From positions 8,075,501-8,139,500 of the forward strand of contig NC_084939.1 of NCBI RefSeq assembly GCF_958298935.1: a DNA stretch of 64,000 bases, read 5' to 3'. Origin of the DNA: Phragmites australis (Eukaryota > Streptophyta > Magnoliopsida > Poales > Poaceae). Under the pieces are notes generated by a model. That model saw only the letters and a list, made by a program, of their open reading frames with translations. It ran no database searches and was not told the origin of the DNA. Position numbers and translations under genes: made by a program. Position 1 is the stretch's first letter; every line of letters starts with the position of its first letter. This document shows, piece after piece, positions 8,760-19,765 of the stretch.

Positions 8760-11709
8760 GTTGCCGTCGCCCGTGCCCCCCATCGTGGTCCCGATGCCAC
8801 TGGTTAACCCTCACGTGGCCCTTGGAGTAGGTGAGGGGGTCGGGTGGACCGACCTGTCTGATAGGCCTAGTAGGGAGCACCGATGTCGAGGCCTCATCCT
8901 ACGTGGGCTGTGTCCGAAGGGGAGCACTGGGTACCTGAGACCGCTGGACGACGTCATAGTCAGTTGTACCCCCAAAGAAGTCACGAACAAGGTCGTATGC
9001 AGCATCCGGGCCAACCTCATCCTCCTGACTAGGGTAGGAGGACTGTGAAGGCTCTCTTGGCGTCTATGTGTACTGGCTGGAGGGGCCTACAAACAAATAA
9101 TTATGTTAGATATGAACAATGTGGTATTGGAAGTAGTAGTAAAAAATGTACAATTGTACCTGCGTGGTATAACGGTGCAGCAGAAGAAGGCCAGGCTGTC
9201 GTGCCGTAATATGGCTCGAACAATGCTGGTGGGGTCGGGTGTGGGGCCGCTGAAGACGGACTGGCCTCATCACCGAAGTAACCTGTGCACAATATTACCT
9301 TAATTTGCTAAATGTATTGAAAACTGGGATGAAGGGGGCGGCCAGTACCTGAGGGTGGACGCACAGGGCTCGGTCTACGAGGCTGCGTCGAGGCTTGTGT
9401 AGGTGCACCTAATGAAAGTTTAATAATCAATGCAGTAGTAAGTAACGAATATTGTTGAATGTCGTTCGAAATAAAAATTCGTACCTATTTGCTCCAAGCC
9501 TGCATGACGTGGTAAAAGGGGTCGTGTGGGTGCCAACACCGATGAATGGCGGTGCACATCTGACCGCCGAGACGACTCGGCGTGGACACCACTAGACCTG
9601 GGAGGCGCCCCTGCTACATCTGTGGTGGATCGACAGGAGGTAATCTTTAAGGCGCGCGCGTTCTTGTCGAAAACCCGCTTGATGAAGCCCGCAACATTCG
9701 ACGCACTGAGGTGCTGCCCTTGCCGGAGGCGGTCCATGGCACTAGCTGTATCCTTATGTACATCATAAATGATATCGGCCTGTGGATACGAACAAGAAAA
9801 AAATATTTAAAATATACAGTTTTGTTTGTTGAGTATGGACTACTGACTTGAAAGGAAAACTTACCGTTAATGCAGCGTCCTCGTCCTAATGCACCGGGTA
9901 TGCCTCTGTAGTCGACGCGATGTGGGGCCGGACACCCTCAGGGGTGTAGGTGACCCGTGTGCGTGTACGTGGAATGTACCACCGTAGGTAGTTGTTGAAG
10001 CTCCGCTCATTGTAGGGACAGGCCTCCTCCACGACATCCTGTAGCGCTTGGGCCCATGCTGCCACGTAAGGGGCCAAACGATCTGCCCAGAGGTTACCAG
10101 CCGGCTGGCCTTTGCATGTGTACCTGCAATTGAACCATGGTAAATGTAAGTCACAGTAAGACGAAAGTTACAAAAACTTTAATTTTGCATATGTACCTGT
10201 GGACGTGCACGGGGACGGTACAAATGCGGATAAGAGGGAATGCCTGGTGACTCCCAAACTGTCGCATGACGTGGCACGATGAGTATTCTTCGACATAGAT
10301 GTCGAAGACAAGCGGTGCCTTCGTGAGCCAGTAATCCTCGTCGCGGCTACATAACGGTGACAAACCCAAACCTGCATGCCCTTGCACGGCCAAGATGTTG
10401 TAAGGCTCCCATACCATGTCATCTGGACGTAGCCTGTCGAACTGGGCCCAAAAATGCTCGTAAGCGCTGCGAGGCTGCTCATGCGCCTAGTGTGGCTGCG
10501 TGACAAACATCGTTACAAATCATTAGAGGGAACAAGCGTGCGAACGAAAGTGTTAATATAAAATACGTACCCGACGACGGCACCACATCGAGGCCATAGT
10601 AGGCACGTCCTCGTCCGGCTCGCCGTACCATTCCTCAGGGTACGGGGAGCGGTCCACCACTGGCCTGCCTATGGCGAAACGCTCGTAGGACCACAGCTGC
10701 AGAAGAAGTGGACACCCGGCAAAAGTGGCTAGTGGCTCTTTCTTCGTGCACGCATCGCAGAGCGCCTGATACGTCGCAGCAAGGATAGCGGATGCCCAAC
10801 TGAACTGCGGTACCTCCTCGCCATCAGCATCCGCTATCAACCTGGCGTACGGTACAAGCGTCCTCACAACCAGGTGGCCTTGGCCGCTGGTGAACATAAC
10901 CCACCCAAAACAACCAAAGCAGAAAGGCTTCCAAATGCCTGGAGACCGAGTATGCGTTGGCATGGGGGTGTATGTACGCTGGCTGCAAATATGACTGGTG
11001 TCAATAACGATCATTACTAGATACTAGAATAGTAAATGACAGGTTGTATTGTACCGAACCTGAAACTGTAGGATCCACTTCTTCGTTGGTCCTCGTCCAT
11101 CAAACAAGAACTCAGGCACGTTGGTCCTTCCGCTCAAGCGGGCCAAAGCGCTGATGCATGACGTTGATCCAATTAGCATCCATATCGATGACCCCAACCG
11201 CAGCTCCCGCGCAAGGTAGGCCTAAGAGGTAGGCTACGTCCTGCAATATCGGGGTCATCTCGCCGCACGGGAGATGGAACTTATGTGTCTCCGGCCTCCA
11301 TCGGTCGACCAGGGCTGCTATCAGCGACCGGTCAAAGTAGAAACGACGCGCCACTACCTCGGGGTTCTCCGTCGATCGGGCCTCAACCAAACAGCAAAGC
11401 GGTAGGAGTCCCGCCGCTGCCAACCTAAAAGTATTGCAATACATCAATAATATGAAATTGCATCAGTGATATGGCAATTTTGTATGAAATTATCGAAGTA
11501 CCTGTGCTTCCATCGCTCGTCGATCGTAAGCAGCTCTTCAGGGCCCTTGTGGTCGAAACACTCCTAGCTCCGTCTGGTGCTCGGCGGACAAGAAGCTGCG
11601 ATGCCTCTTGTCCACTGTAGGGTCCAGAAGCTCGGGGGTCACAGGGTCCACCATATCTGCATTTGAAAGACATGTACATTAATGCATTGTTAGATGTAGA
11701 CAGGAACAA
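8760..11709 (-). pseudogene. Plant mobile domain (PMD/MAIN-like) protein of MULE 1
   Basis: A multi-exon relative of MAIN/MAIL1, nuclear plant proteins with the aminotransferase-like plant mobile domain (PF10536), which also occurs inside MULEs. Exon 1 (about 11709-11503) gives a leader ending in a frame that reads LLTIDERWKHR. After an intron, 11423-11112 carries VDRWRPETHKFHLPCGE followed by ILQDVAYLLGLPCAG, the PMD signature. 11014-10553 continues with FGWVMFTSGQGH, PQFSWASAILAATYQAL and CPLLLQLWSYERF. About 10530-10200 carries WEPYNILAV and APLVFDIYVE. 10080-9870 carries WAQALQDVVEEACPYNERS and YLRWYIPRT. Farther down (9737-9420, 9292-9101, 9020-8760) are low-complexity C-terminal exons. 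Introns of 80-150 bp separate most blocks; at least one frameshift lies in exon 1. The gene lies about 220 bp downstream of the transposase on the same strand. Confidence 0.75.
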
Positions 11710-11931
11710 TATACATTGAATGCAAATTCACTATACCACTAGATGCAACATTAACACATTGTGACAGTTACCTACAAATGAAGGTTCAAATGCTACAAAT
11801 CGAGCACAACGCGTCGTAATACTCACCTAGACAACAGGTGCATCACCAAGTGTATTTTTGGGACAATACTTGTACGTGTGACCTGTTTCATTGCACTGAC
11901 TGCATCGCTTGACCCTAGGGCTAGCCTCAGA

Positions 11932-14026
11932 TTAATCCATATCGTTGTGAATCCGACGAGTTTGTCTTCGGCTAGGTGTGTTCTTCATCTTTTCCAAATC
12001 AGGCACATATATTCTTGCAGGCCCTGGATTACTTGTAAAAGTGTCAACAATACCGTAACCATACAGCTCATGATTCCAGGTATTCAGTATTTGATCTTTC
12101 ATAAAATACTTTGAAACATATTGCCTGGGAAGCATATGGTGCTCCACACACGCAGCTATGACGTGTGTACAAGGTTTGTGGAGTAATTGTGGCTTCTGGC
12201 AACTACAGGTGCATGTCCCACTCCTTAGCACACACTCTTGAACATGCCGCTCACATCTTCCCCCCCTCCGACCCTTATCCCGGCACAGGACACTGAACCT
12301 GTGCTCCGCAGTCCCCTCTGGATTTGCGCGATGCATGTGGGCCTTCTTATTGGTCTTCTCCATGTACTCACATAGCATTCGTCCGTAAAGCATACGATTG
12401 TCCTTCATTACATTCTTAGCAGCTGCATACCGATCAATAAAATACTTACAAGTCCCATGCAAAATGCCTTCTACAATTCCAACTAGTGGTAGGGACCTCA
12501 TTCCTCGCACGACCCAGTTATAAACCTCTGCAAGATTTGTAGTCATTACTCCATACCTTGCACCACCACTGTCGTACAACAGAGCCATTTTTTATTTGGC
12601 TCATTACGTATCCACTGTGAGAAGCTCCTAATAGCTGAACCTGATCTCCTTACTATCTGCGGAGTATCTATTGGAAGAGGTCCGAGAGCTATCGGTTCAT
12701 CACCGTTAGGTGCAGCCTCCGCTGTTTATTTTAGAGTCAGTTCATCAAGTCTTGCCCATAGGGCATTGAACTTCCGTTGCTGATTTTGACTGCACAACTT
12801 TTTGAAAAGCTTCATCAACTCTTTGTTTTTAAACTGTCTGTAGAAGTTCGCACCCATATGGCGCATGCACCACCTGTTTTTGAGGTCAAGCTACTGTGCT
12901 GCTATACCTCGTCGAACACTACCATGTTGCATATCCTGCAAAGCCTGCAATAATCATGCATGTCTATCATGAATTAGACACACATCTGGTCGGTCAAGAA
13001 CAATGGCATGTTTGACCCGCTCTAGGAACCAATACCAGCTATCCCCGTTCTCACTCTCCCCGTACATAATATTTGCAATAAAGGCAGATGATAGGTTCTG
13101 GTGGGCGAACTCTATTTCCTCAATGTGATAATTATGTTCCTTAACTATTGAGCACTGCTAGTAGTCTACCCATTTCCCTCTGAATGCGTGCACCCGTCAA
13201 GGACACTGCGGCATCAAACACTTCACATCGTAATTTCACTGGATTTAACAACCTTGAACTGCCTCCGAAGAGACAACGACCAGAATTTCACTGCATCAAT
13301 AACTGTCTCCTTTGTAGTGTACATAGCACCCTGTGACACCTCATTCTCATGGTATTGCCACGGTGTCCGATCAGCCTCGCTAACCACCAGCTTCGAAAAT
13401 TCATGATCCCTCCACTCTGCAGGAACTAGAGCATTACCCTCCTCGTCAGATGAATCCCCATCGGCAAGGCCTTCCTCCAACTCTTCATCCTCCAACTCTA
13501 TCTCTTCAATGATGCTAGGGATGTGCTCCCATTCATCGGCTATACCCATCGGTTGCAGCTCTGGAATATCACCAACATCTTCTCTGGACCCGACATTAAC
13601 CTACTCTGATTCATCTTCCACTGCCTCACTTGGTCTTGCTACTGCTTCCGCAGAGTTCACCTCAGTTTGATCTTTCAGATATGCCTCAGCTAACAAAACC
13701 AGAGGCAGACCACGTTCACAACATATATCTATATACTGCCTCCAAGTTGATGTGACTTCAATGTGAACAAGCTCACCAAAGTATCCATGACTTGCACGGT
13801 TGAGGACAGCTTTCAGCTTCAGCTCATGTTGCTGCGGATCCAGTTGGAAAAACCGCATGAGCCATTTGCACATACCCACAATGGTCCTCTCATTAGCTTT
13901 ACTAAGACCCTTCATGACATGACGAAATCCAGACAAATCTACACCGTTAGGACCGTACCTAATTTCATCCTCAACATAATATATCTGAAAAATTAATTTA
14001 TCTGCTATCCCTGGAAACACCCACAA
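11932..14026 (-). pseudogene. mudrA-like transposase of MULE 1, catalytic core deleted
   Basis: A MURA-type transposase. 14026-13601 encodes the N-terminal region (YVEDEIRYGPNGVDLSGF). 13549-13223 has an acidic stretch, then the Mutator DNA-binding zinc-finger region (TKETVIDAVKFWSLSLRRQF). After a stop-ridden stretch, 13130-12950 reads QNLSSAFIANIMYG joined in frame to ESENGDSWYWFLERVKHA. In intact relatives these pieces are separated by more than 100 residues that include the first catalytic Asp (C-V-D-G/A-T-F), which are missing here. 12900-12760 carries NRWCMRHMGANFYRQF. 12588-11932 is the C-terminal region with a SWIM zinc finger (CSCQKPQLLHKPCTHVIA, about 12160-12215). With the first Asp gone and several stops present, it cannot transpose DNA. 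Confidence 0.85.
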
Positions 14027-14640
14027 ATATAACCAATGTTAAGACTGACAAACTATATTTCTAATTATCAGATAAAATAATTCATCGACACCGATTCATA
14101 CATAACAATAGGTTTTCAATAATAATCCTAATCAAACTAACCTATAAATATCACCTTATACAATCTATATTTACTACCTATTGTACCGTGTGCAAATTAA
14201 ACACTACCATTTTCTAAATGCTACATCCTAAGTTCGCAAATTATCATATAGTGCTACCTCCTATATTGCACATTACAATCCTATAATTATTATTCTATAA
14301 AATCTATATTTGCAAACCTAATATAGTAAAAATAATATTCTATATTTCACTGCTATCATACAATGTTCTAAGTAAATTTAACAATTTCCTACTAAACATA
14401 GAATTTTATAAACTCTATATCATACATGTCTAAAACCTATGCCATATACTACTACTGCACTAATTAACAACAATAAAAAGAAAAAAGGACTTACCCAAAA
14501 ATGAAATTCAAATCCACGGCTCAAATGTAGTAGGGCTTCGCCGAGCTCTCTTTCTCCCCTCTCCTCTCCTCTCTCTTCACAATTTTTTCTTTTTTCTGAA
14601 TAAAATGAGATTTTGAGCTAATTTTAGCCCATTTTATAGA
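14027..14640 (-). promoter_or_regulatory. Promoter and leader of MULE 1 mudrA
   Basis: The stretch is AT-rich and gene-free. On the minus strand TCTATAAAATGGG (TATA at about 14632-14639) sits at the inner edge of the right terminal repeat and points toward mudrA. Downstream is a CT-rich stretch on the plus strand (about 14545-14580). MULE 2 has a near-identical TATAAAATGG at the same place (53374-53382), which supports a transposase promoter. Confidence 0.55.
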
Positions 14641-14896
14641 AGAGGCCGGAGGGGGTGGAGGCTGAGCGGCGCGGGCGGGAAGGACCCCTACCCGCCCCCT
14701 CCGACGGGCGGGCCCCCTAGCCGCCCTCTGAGGGGGCGGTTAGACCTCCCGCCCTCTTAGGGGGCGGTTAGCTGGCCTAACCGCTCTCTCAGAGGGCTAC
14801 AGCCCTCTCAGGGGGCTGCAGGCATCTAGTTTTGCAATTTTTCCTACGGAAAATCTATTTATTTAAATTTTTAATCCAAAAAATATAAAAAAAAAC
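14640..14896 (-). repeat. MULE 1 right terminal inverted repeat
   Basis: The inverse of the left ends. It is rich in GC palindromes such as CCGCCCTCTGAGGGGGCGG (about 14711-14740) and AGAGGGC/GCCCTCT pairs, then the CTAGTTTTGCAATTTTTCC block and an A-run ending near 14896. Ty3-gypsy sequence begins directly outside. Confidence 0.75.
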
Positions 14897-14981
14897 TCAC
14901 ATACACCCCGCTGCGCAACTAACTTGGCCCACGGCGCAATTACCTCATAAATCGACTCCTAAACGCGCCAACATTTCCTAC

Positions 14982-17900
14982 CTACGCCTTGCCTTGGTGC
15001 GCCGTCTCTTCAACATCGCGGGGCATGATAGTACCGCCGCCGTAAGAATCAACTGGTCCCCAGACTGGTGTAGAAGGACACCTTGCCCTCAGAGCTAATA
15101 ATCCTCCCAGGTAGCCATTGCCGCAGGAAGACCAGTCCAGTGAATAAGCACCTGTGTTATCGCATAATCCCCCTTTTTTGACCAGGCGACGATCTAGAAC
15201 AGCTGCCGGAGTAAGATCTGAACTGTCTAAATCAGGAACAGCCGGTATCTCAAAGAACACCGGAGTATAATCCGGCACAGACGGTTTCAGCTGGGACACA
15301 TGAAAAACCGGATGGATTAAGGCATGAGAAGGAAGTGCCAACTTGTAAGCTGCCTTACCCATCTGTTCCACCACCTTAAAAGGGCCAAAGAACTTGTACG
15401 CGAGCTTAGGAAACGCTCTGGTGGCCACAGAATACTGAGCGTACGGTTGCAGTTTGAGATACACCATTTCACCAACTTGGAATTCGCGAGCAGAACGAGA
15501 CTTATCAGCATATGACTTCATCTTGTTCTGGGCTCTAGCAAGGTGCTCTTTCAGTAATGCAAGAAAACGCTGACGCTCCCATAATATTTCTGAGGCATCG
15601 GATGCGCTCTCTGCTGCCGTATCAGGAACAGTACCAAAGTTGGGATCCACTCCATACAGGGCTTTGAAGGGAGAACACTGAAGAGATGTGTGGAATGAAG
15701 AGTTATACAAAAGTTCAGCTGAAGCTGACCACTTACTCCATTTAGTTGGTATATCATGAACAGCGCAGGATAGAAACATCTCGAGGCACTGATTAATGCG
15801 TTCGGTCTGCCCATCAGTTTCAGAATGATAGGCCGAGCTCAACTATAATTTGGTGTCCAATAATCTGAACAGCTCCTGCCAAAAGTGGCTGGTGAACACT
15901 TTGTCAGATGTGATAGAGCGAACCCCATGAAGCTTGACAACATTATTGAAGAATACTTGAGCAACCTGAGATGCGGTGTATGGGTGCTTCAAAGGAAGAA
16001 AATGAGCATATTTGTCTAGCGGTTGACCACTACCAATATAACAGAGTAGCCATCCGATTTTGGAAGCCCTTCAATGAAATCCATTGATATGTCCTACCAA
16101 GAATTCTCATGGATTGGTAAGGGTTGGAGAAGACCAGGGGCCTTGCATTCTTCATGTTTAGCCTGTTGGCACACTTGACATTATTTAACATAAGACTCAA
16201 CAGCACTTTTCAACCCAGATCGATAAAATAACTTCTTGATGCGTTGATATGTAGCACCAGAATGACCTCCTAAGGCTGAAGCATGAAAGGCAGCAAGAAT
16301 TTTGTTTGCAAAGCAGAATTGTTACCAACCCACAATTGTTTCTGCCTGTATATGAGACCATTGCATAGAGAGAACCCTTGAGCATTTGGACTGACAACAG
16401 CAAGTTCAGTTAACAGCTGCTGAGCATTGGGATCTGTGGTATAAGAATTCAAAACTTCTTGAATCCAGACTGGAGTGCACACAAAAACTTCTGAAATCTC
16501 AATGCTATGAGCCACCCAGGACAAGGCATCAGCTACCTTATTGTCAGGTCCTCTTTTGTACTGAAATTTGAACTGTCAGCCGGATAGTTTAGCCATAGCT
16601 TTCTTCTGTAATTCAGTGGATAGAGATTGGTCCTGCAGATGGTATAAACTCTTATGGTCGGTTTTAATAACAAATGGTCCTCTTTTGCAGATAACAGCTC
16701 CACTTATCAACAACCATTAGAACAGCAATGAATTCTTTCTCATATATAGACAGTCGCTGATTACTCACGCCCAATGCTTTACAGTAGAATGCAATGGGAT
16801 GACCCTTTTGTGACAGAACGGCTCCCACACCGGTGTCACAAGCATCAGTTTCAATCTCAAAAGGCTCATTAAAATCAGGGTGAGCTAGGAAAGGTGTATT
16901 AACCATGGCATGTTTCAGCTTATCAAATGCGACTTGAGCAGCTGCAGACCACTGAAACTGTTTGTGCTGCAGAATAGAATTAAGAGGCTTGGCCAGGATA
17001 CTGTAATGCTTCACAAATTTCCTATAGTACCCTGTCAGCTCTAAAAACCCCCTCAATTCAGTTGCATTCTGAGGCACAGGCCATTGAAGCATAACAGTTG
17101 TTTTGGTAGGGTCAGTGGTTACCCCTTTGTTAGAAATAATGTGGCCTAAGTATTCCAGCTGATTTTGGGCAGAAGAGCACTTACTGAGTTTGGCAAACAA
17201 TTGGTGTTGTTGTAAGAGTTGAAAGACCACTGTTAAGTGCTCTACATGGGACTCCAGAGTAGGGCTATAAACCAGTATATCATCCATAAAGACCAAAACA
17301 AATTTTTGCATATAAGGTGCAAAGATTGAGTTCATCAAACACTGAAAGGTGGCTGGGGCATTGGTTAAGCAAAATGGCATAACTCTGAATTGAAAATGCC
17401 CATGATGTGTCTGGAAGGTTGTTTTGAACTCATCTCGCAAGGCCACTCTTATCTGATGGAAGCCAGATTTCATATCTAATTTTGAGAAAAACTTCGCACC
17501 AGACAACTCATCAAGAAATTTACCAATAACTGGCATAGGAAATTTATTTTTGATAGTAATGTCATTCAACTTCCTATAATCTACACAAAAATGCTAGCTA
17601 CCATCAGGAGATGCAAAAGGCTCACACTTGTAGTGATAATACCAGAGGCAAGCATATCATTAACCTCTTTTTCAATTTCATCTTTCTGGAGGGGTGAGTA
17701 CCTTATGGTCTGGAATTAAGAGGAACAGATCTAGGGAGAAGAGAGAGAGTGCGATCATATACTCTTGAAGGTGGTAGAGTCTTGGGGTCTTGAAAAACTG
17801 AGTCATATTGAATTAACAACTGTTTGATAACCGCAGGAATACCTTCAGAAGGTGAAGAATAATTCAGCTCAGCTGATTCAACCACTGCCAAAGGCCACAC

Positions 17901-18169
17901 TTCATTGCCCTTCTACCATTTGGTGAGCTGTTCAGCTGAATTTTCCTATAATAAGGCATGTTCTTGAGGGAGAACACCCTGAAGCTCGATCACTTTGCCC
18001 TTGTAAACAAACTCCACCCACTTTCCCAGCCAATCATAGTTCATAGGTCTGAATTGTTCAAGTCAGTCCATACCAAGCACAATATCATAAGCACCCAAAG
18101 GAAGCACTAAAGCATCCACGTGAAATGTGTGACCCTGGATCCACCAAGAAAAATTCTGGACAGCTTGAT
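14982..18169 (-). pseudogene. Chromovirus pol: RT, RNase H, integrase, chromodomain
   Basis: The 18169-17580 part reads like the end of protease and linker (GAYDIVLGMDWL near 18050-18090) with stops. 17569-16664 is a good reverse transcriptase (KLDMKSGFHQIRVALRDEF; catalytic VFMDDILVYS near 17270-17300 intact) running into RNase H (FEIETDACDTGVGAVLSQ). 16524-16270 is the linker before integrase. 15842-14982 has SSAYHSETDGQTERINQCLE of the integrase core, the GPFKVVEQMGKAAYKL region, HPVFHVSQLKP, and a chromodomain that becomes readable after a one-base shift near 15173 (QVLIHWTGLPAAMATWEDY). It ends GGGTIMPRD, usual for Reina-type elements. Stops and shifts make it non-functional. Confidence 0.85.
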
Positions 18170-18452
18170 TGTTAAGATTTTGGCAGAAACATCACCAGGA
18201 TCATCAAGCCAAACACAAGATCAACACACAAGACACGATGTTTTTTAACAAGGTTTGGCCAAGTTGATTACATCCTCGGGGCATGACTACGGACGCTCCT
18301 CTCCAACTGTTTCAGTTTTACTATTTGGTTACAACAGTGGTGCCTTCTATTTAAAGGTCCGGAATTAGGAGTTCGACTACAACTCTAATCTTAGTCTCAC
18401 CTAATTACAACTCAAATCTATCTGTAACTTACCATGTACACATATTCCAACA
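18170..18452 (-). repeat. 3' LTR of nested copia
   Basis: 283 bp. On the minus strand it begins TGTTGGAATATGTGTAC and ends AATCTTAACA. It is preceded by the polypurine tract CAAGGTGGAGTT (about 18453-18464). It closely matches 21211-21503; the main difference is a short duplication in the other copy. Confidence 0.92.
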
Positions 18453-18541
18453 AACTCCACCTTGGCGAATATGAACGCCAACTTGAGTCCGCCATGTGTG
18501 AACCTCCGTGTACCTAGACTTGAGCCGTCTATCTCCGCTGC

Positions 18542-19162
18542 TCATCCTGAATAGTCCGACGAGGATGCCTCGCCGCCAGGAACGTATTCCACAAAATTTG
18601 CAGCTCCTACCTCAATGACTTCACCTTTCAGCTTGTACTGATGACTTTCTGTCTTCTCACCTATCATCACAGTCTTACCATCCTGCATCACATTCAATGT
18701 CTTCTTATCTGACATCGCCTGATACAACCAACCTTTTCCATGCAGAAATCCAAGCGATATTAGATTCTTCCTAAGTCCCAGCACATGTCGTATACCCTCA
18801 AGTAGCACTTCTTGTCCATCATACATTTTTAGTTTGATATTGCCGACTCCCATAACACGGTAACCCGTGTCATCTCCTAAGCGAGCAAGACCAAAATCAT
18901 CTTCAGAGTATGAAGAGAACCACTCCTTGTTTGTTGTTGCATGATATGAACTTGCTGAATCTAATAGCCATGCTTCACCACAAGACTTTTCACTTGATAG
19001 CACGAGAAGATCACCATCGCTATCCGAGTCATCTTTCTTGGAAACCACAATATTTGCCACGCCCTTCTTCAGTTTTAGACAATCTTTCCTTACATGTCCC
19101 CAATCCTTGCATTTATAGCACTGTGGCCCCTTCTTCTTCTTTTTCTTGTCAGTCTCCCTACC
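18542..19162 (-). pseudogene. Copia zinc knuckle and protease
   Basis: A basic Lys-rich stretch is followed by the zinc knuckle CYKCKDWGHVRKDC (about 19085-19130; CX2CX4HX4C). The open frame 19060-18542 contains the aspartic-protease region: AWLLDSASSYHATTNKEWF holds the active-site triplet as Asp-Ser-Ala instead of Asp-Ser/Thr-Gly. The pre-integrase-like part (GIRHVLGLRKNLISLGFL, GKGW) follows and the frame ends soon after. A stop just after gag (about 19160) separates it from the gag frame. Confidence 0.8.
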
Positions 19163-19765
19163 TCAATCACCTTTGACGAAAGAAGCATCTCTAGATAAAC
19201 TCTCACCAGCATTGTTCTTCCTCATTTGTTCATGAGCAAACAACACCGCAAGAATATCATCCACTTTGACCGCCTCTTTACCATACGTCAGTGTTGTGAC
19301 CAAGTGCTTATAAGACCTTGGCAAGGAACACAGAAGAATAATCGCCTTGTCTTCATCATCAATTGTCACCTCCACCTTCACAAGATCAGCGATAACTTGA
19401 TTAAAGATGTTTACGTGCTCAGCAAGATCCGACCCCTCCTGCATCTTTAGCCTGTACAGTTTTTGCTTCAGATACAGCTTCCGAGTCAATGTCTTGGACA
19501 TGAATTGATCATCCAATTTATCCAAAATCCTCTTAGGTGATGTTTCATCCATGACATGGTACATGATCTGATCAGAGAGACACAACCTTATTGTCGTTGC
19601 TGCTTGTTCTTGCATCTCTTTCCACTTGTCATCATCTACCGTGACTGGCTTCTTGTCGCTAAGAGCCTTCAGGATCCCCTGTTGTGCCAGCAAGTCCTTG
19701 ACTATTGTCTGCCAAAGCCCGAAGTTGGATGCCATCGGCGCCATTTGCCTGTTGCCGTAGACCAT
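19163..19765 (-). CDS. Copia gag (UBN2-type)
   Basis: An open frame of 200 codons encoding the capsid-like Gag of the nested copia. The start MVYGNRQMAPMASNFG is followed by the gag core: WKEMQEQAATTIRLCLSDQI, DKLDDQFMSKTLTRKLYLKQ, LAEHVNIFNQVIADL and LLCSLPRSYKHLVTTL, all typical of the UBN2 family in plant copia elements. It is the only long uninterrupted frame of this element and could still make Gag protein that packages RNA. The ATG at 19765 is the first in frame, but upstream in-frame sequence is in the leader, so the true start is not certain. Confidence 0.8.
   Translation of the reverse strand: MVYGNRQMAPMASNFGLWQTIVKDLLAQQGILKALSDKKPVTVDDDKWKEMQEQAATTIRLCLSDQIMYHVMDETSPKRILDKLDDQFMSKTLTRKLYLKQKLYRLKMQEGSDLAEHVNIFNQVIADLVKVEVTIDDEDKAIILLCSLPRSYKHLVTTLTYGKEAVKVDDILAVLFAHEQMRKNNAGESLSRDASFVKGD

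Larger units (their letters stand above)
6954..14896 (-). mobile_element. MULE 1: transposase-PMD-GRF Mutator-like element
   Basis: An autonomous-type Mutator-like element of about 7.9 kb. Both edges share an inverted sequence (GGATTAAAAATTTAAATAA, then GTAG-AAAAATT-CAAAACTAG, then CTGCAG and GC-rich GGGCGGTTAG blocks): right copy about 14640-14896, left copies about 6954-7086 and 7087-7230. Three minus-strand genes lie between: mudrA-like (11932-14026), PMD protein (about 8760-11709) and a GRF zinc-finger gene (7563-8160). No convincing 9-bp target duplication is seen at either possible left end. The transposase has lost part of its catalytic core, so the copy is not autonomous now. 8161-8760 holds no gene I can support. 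Confidence 0.8.
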
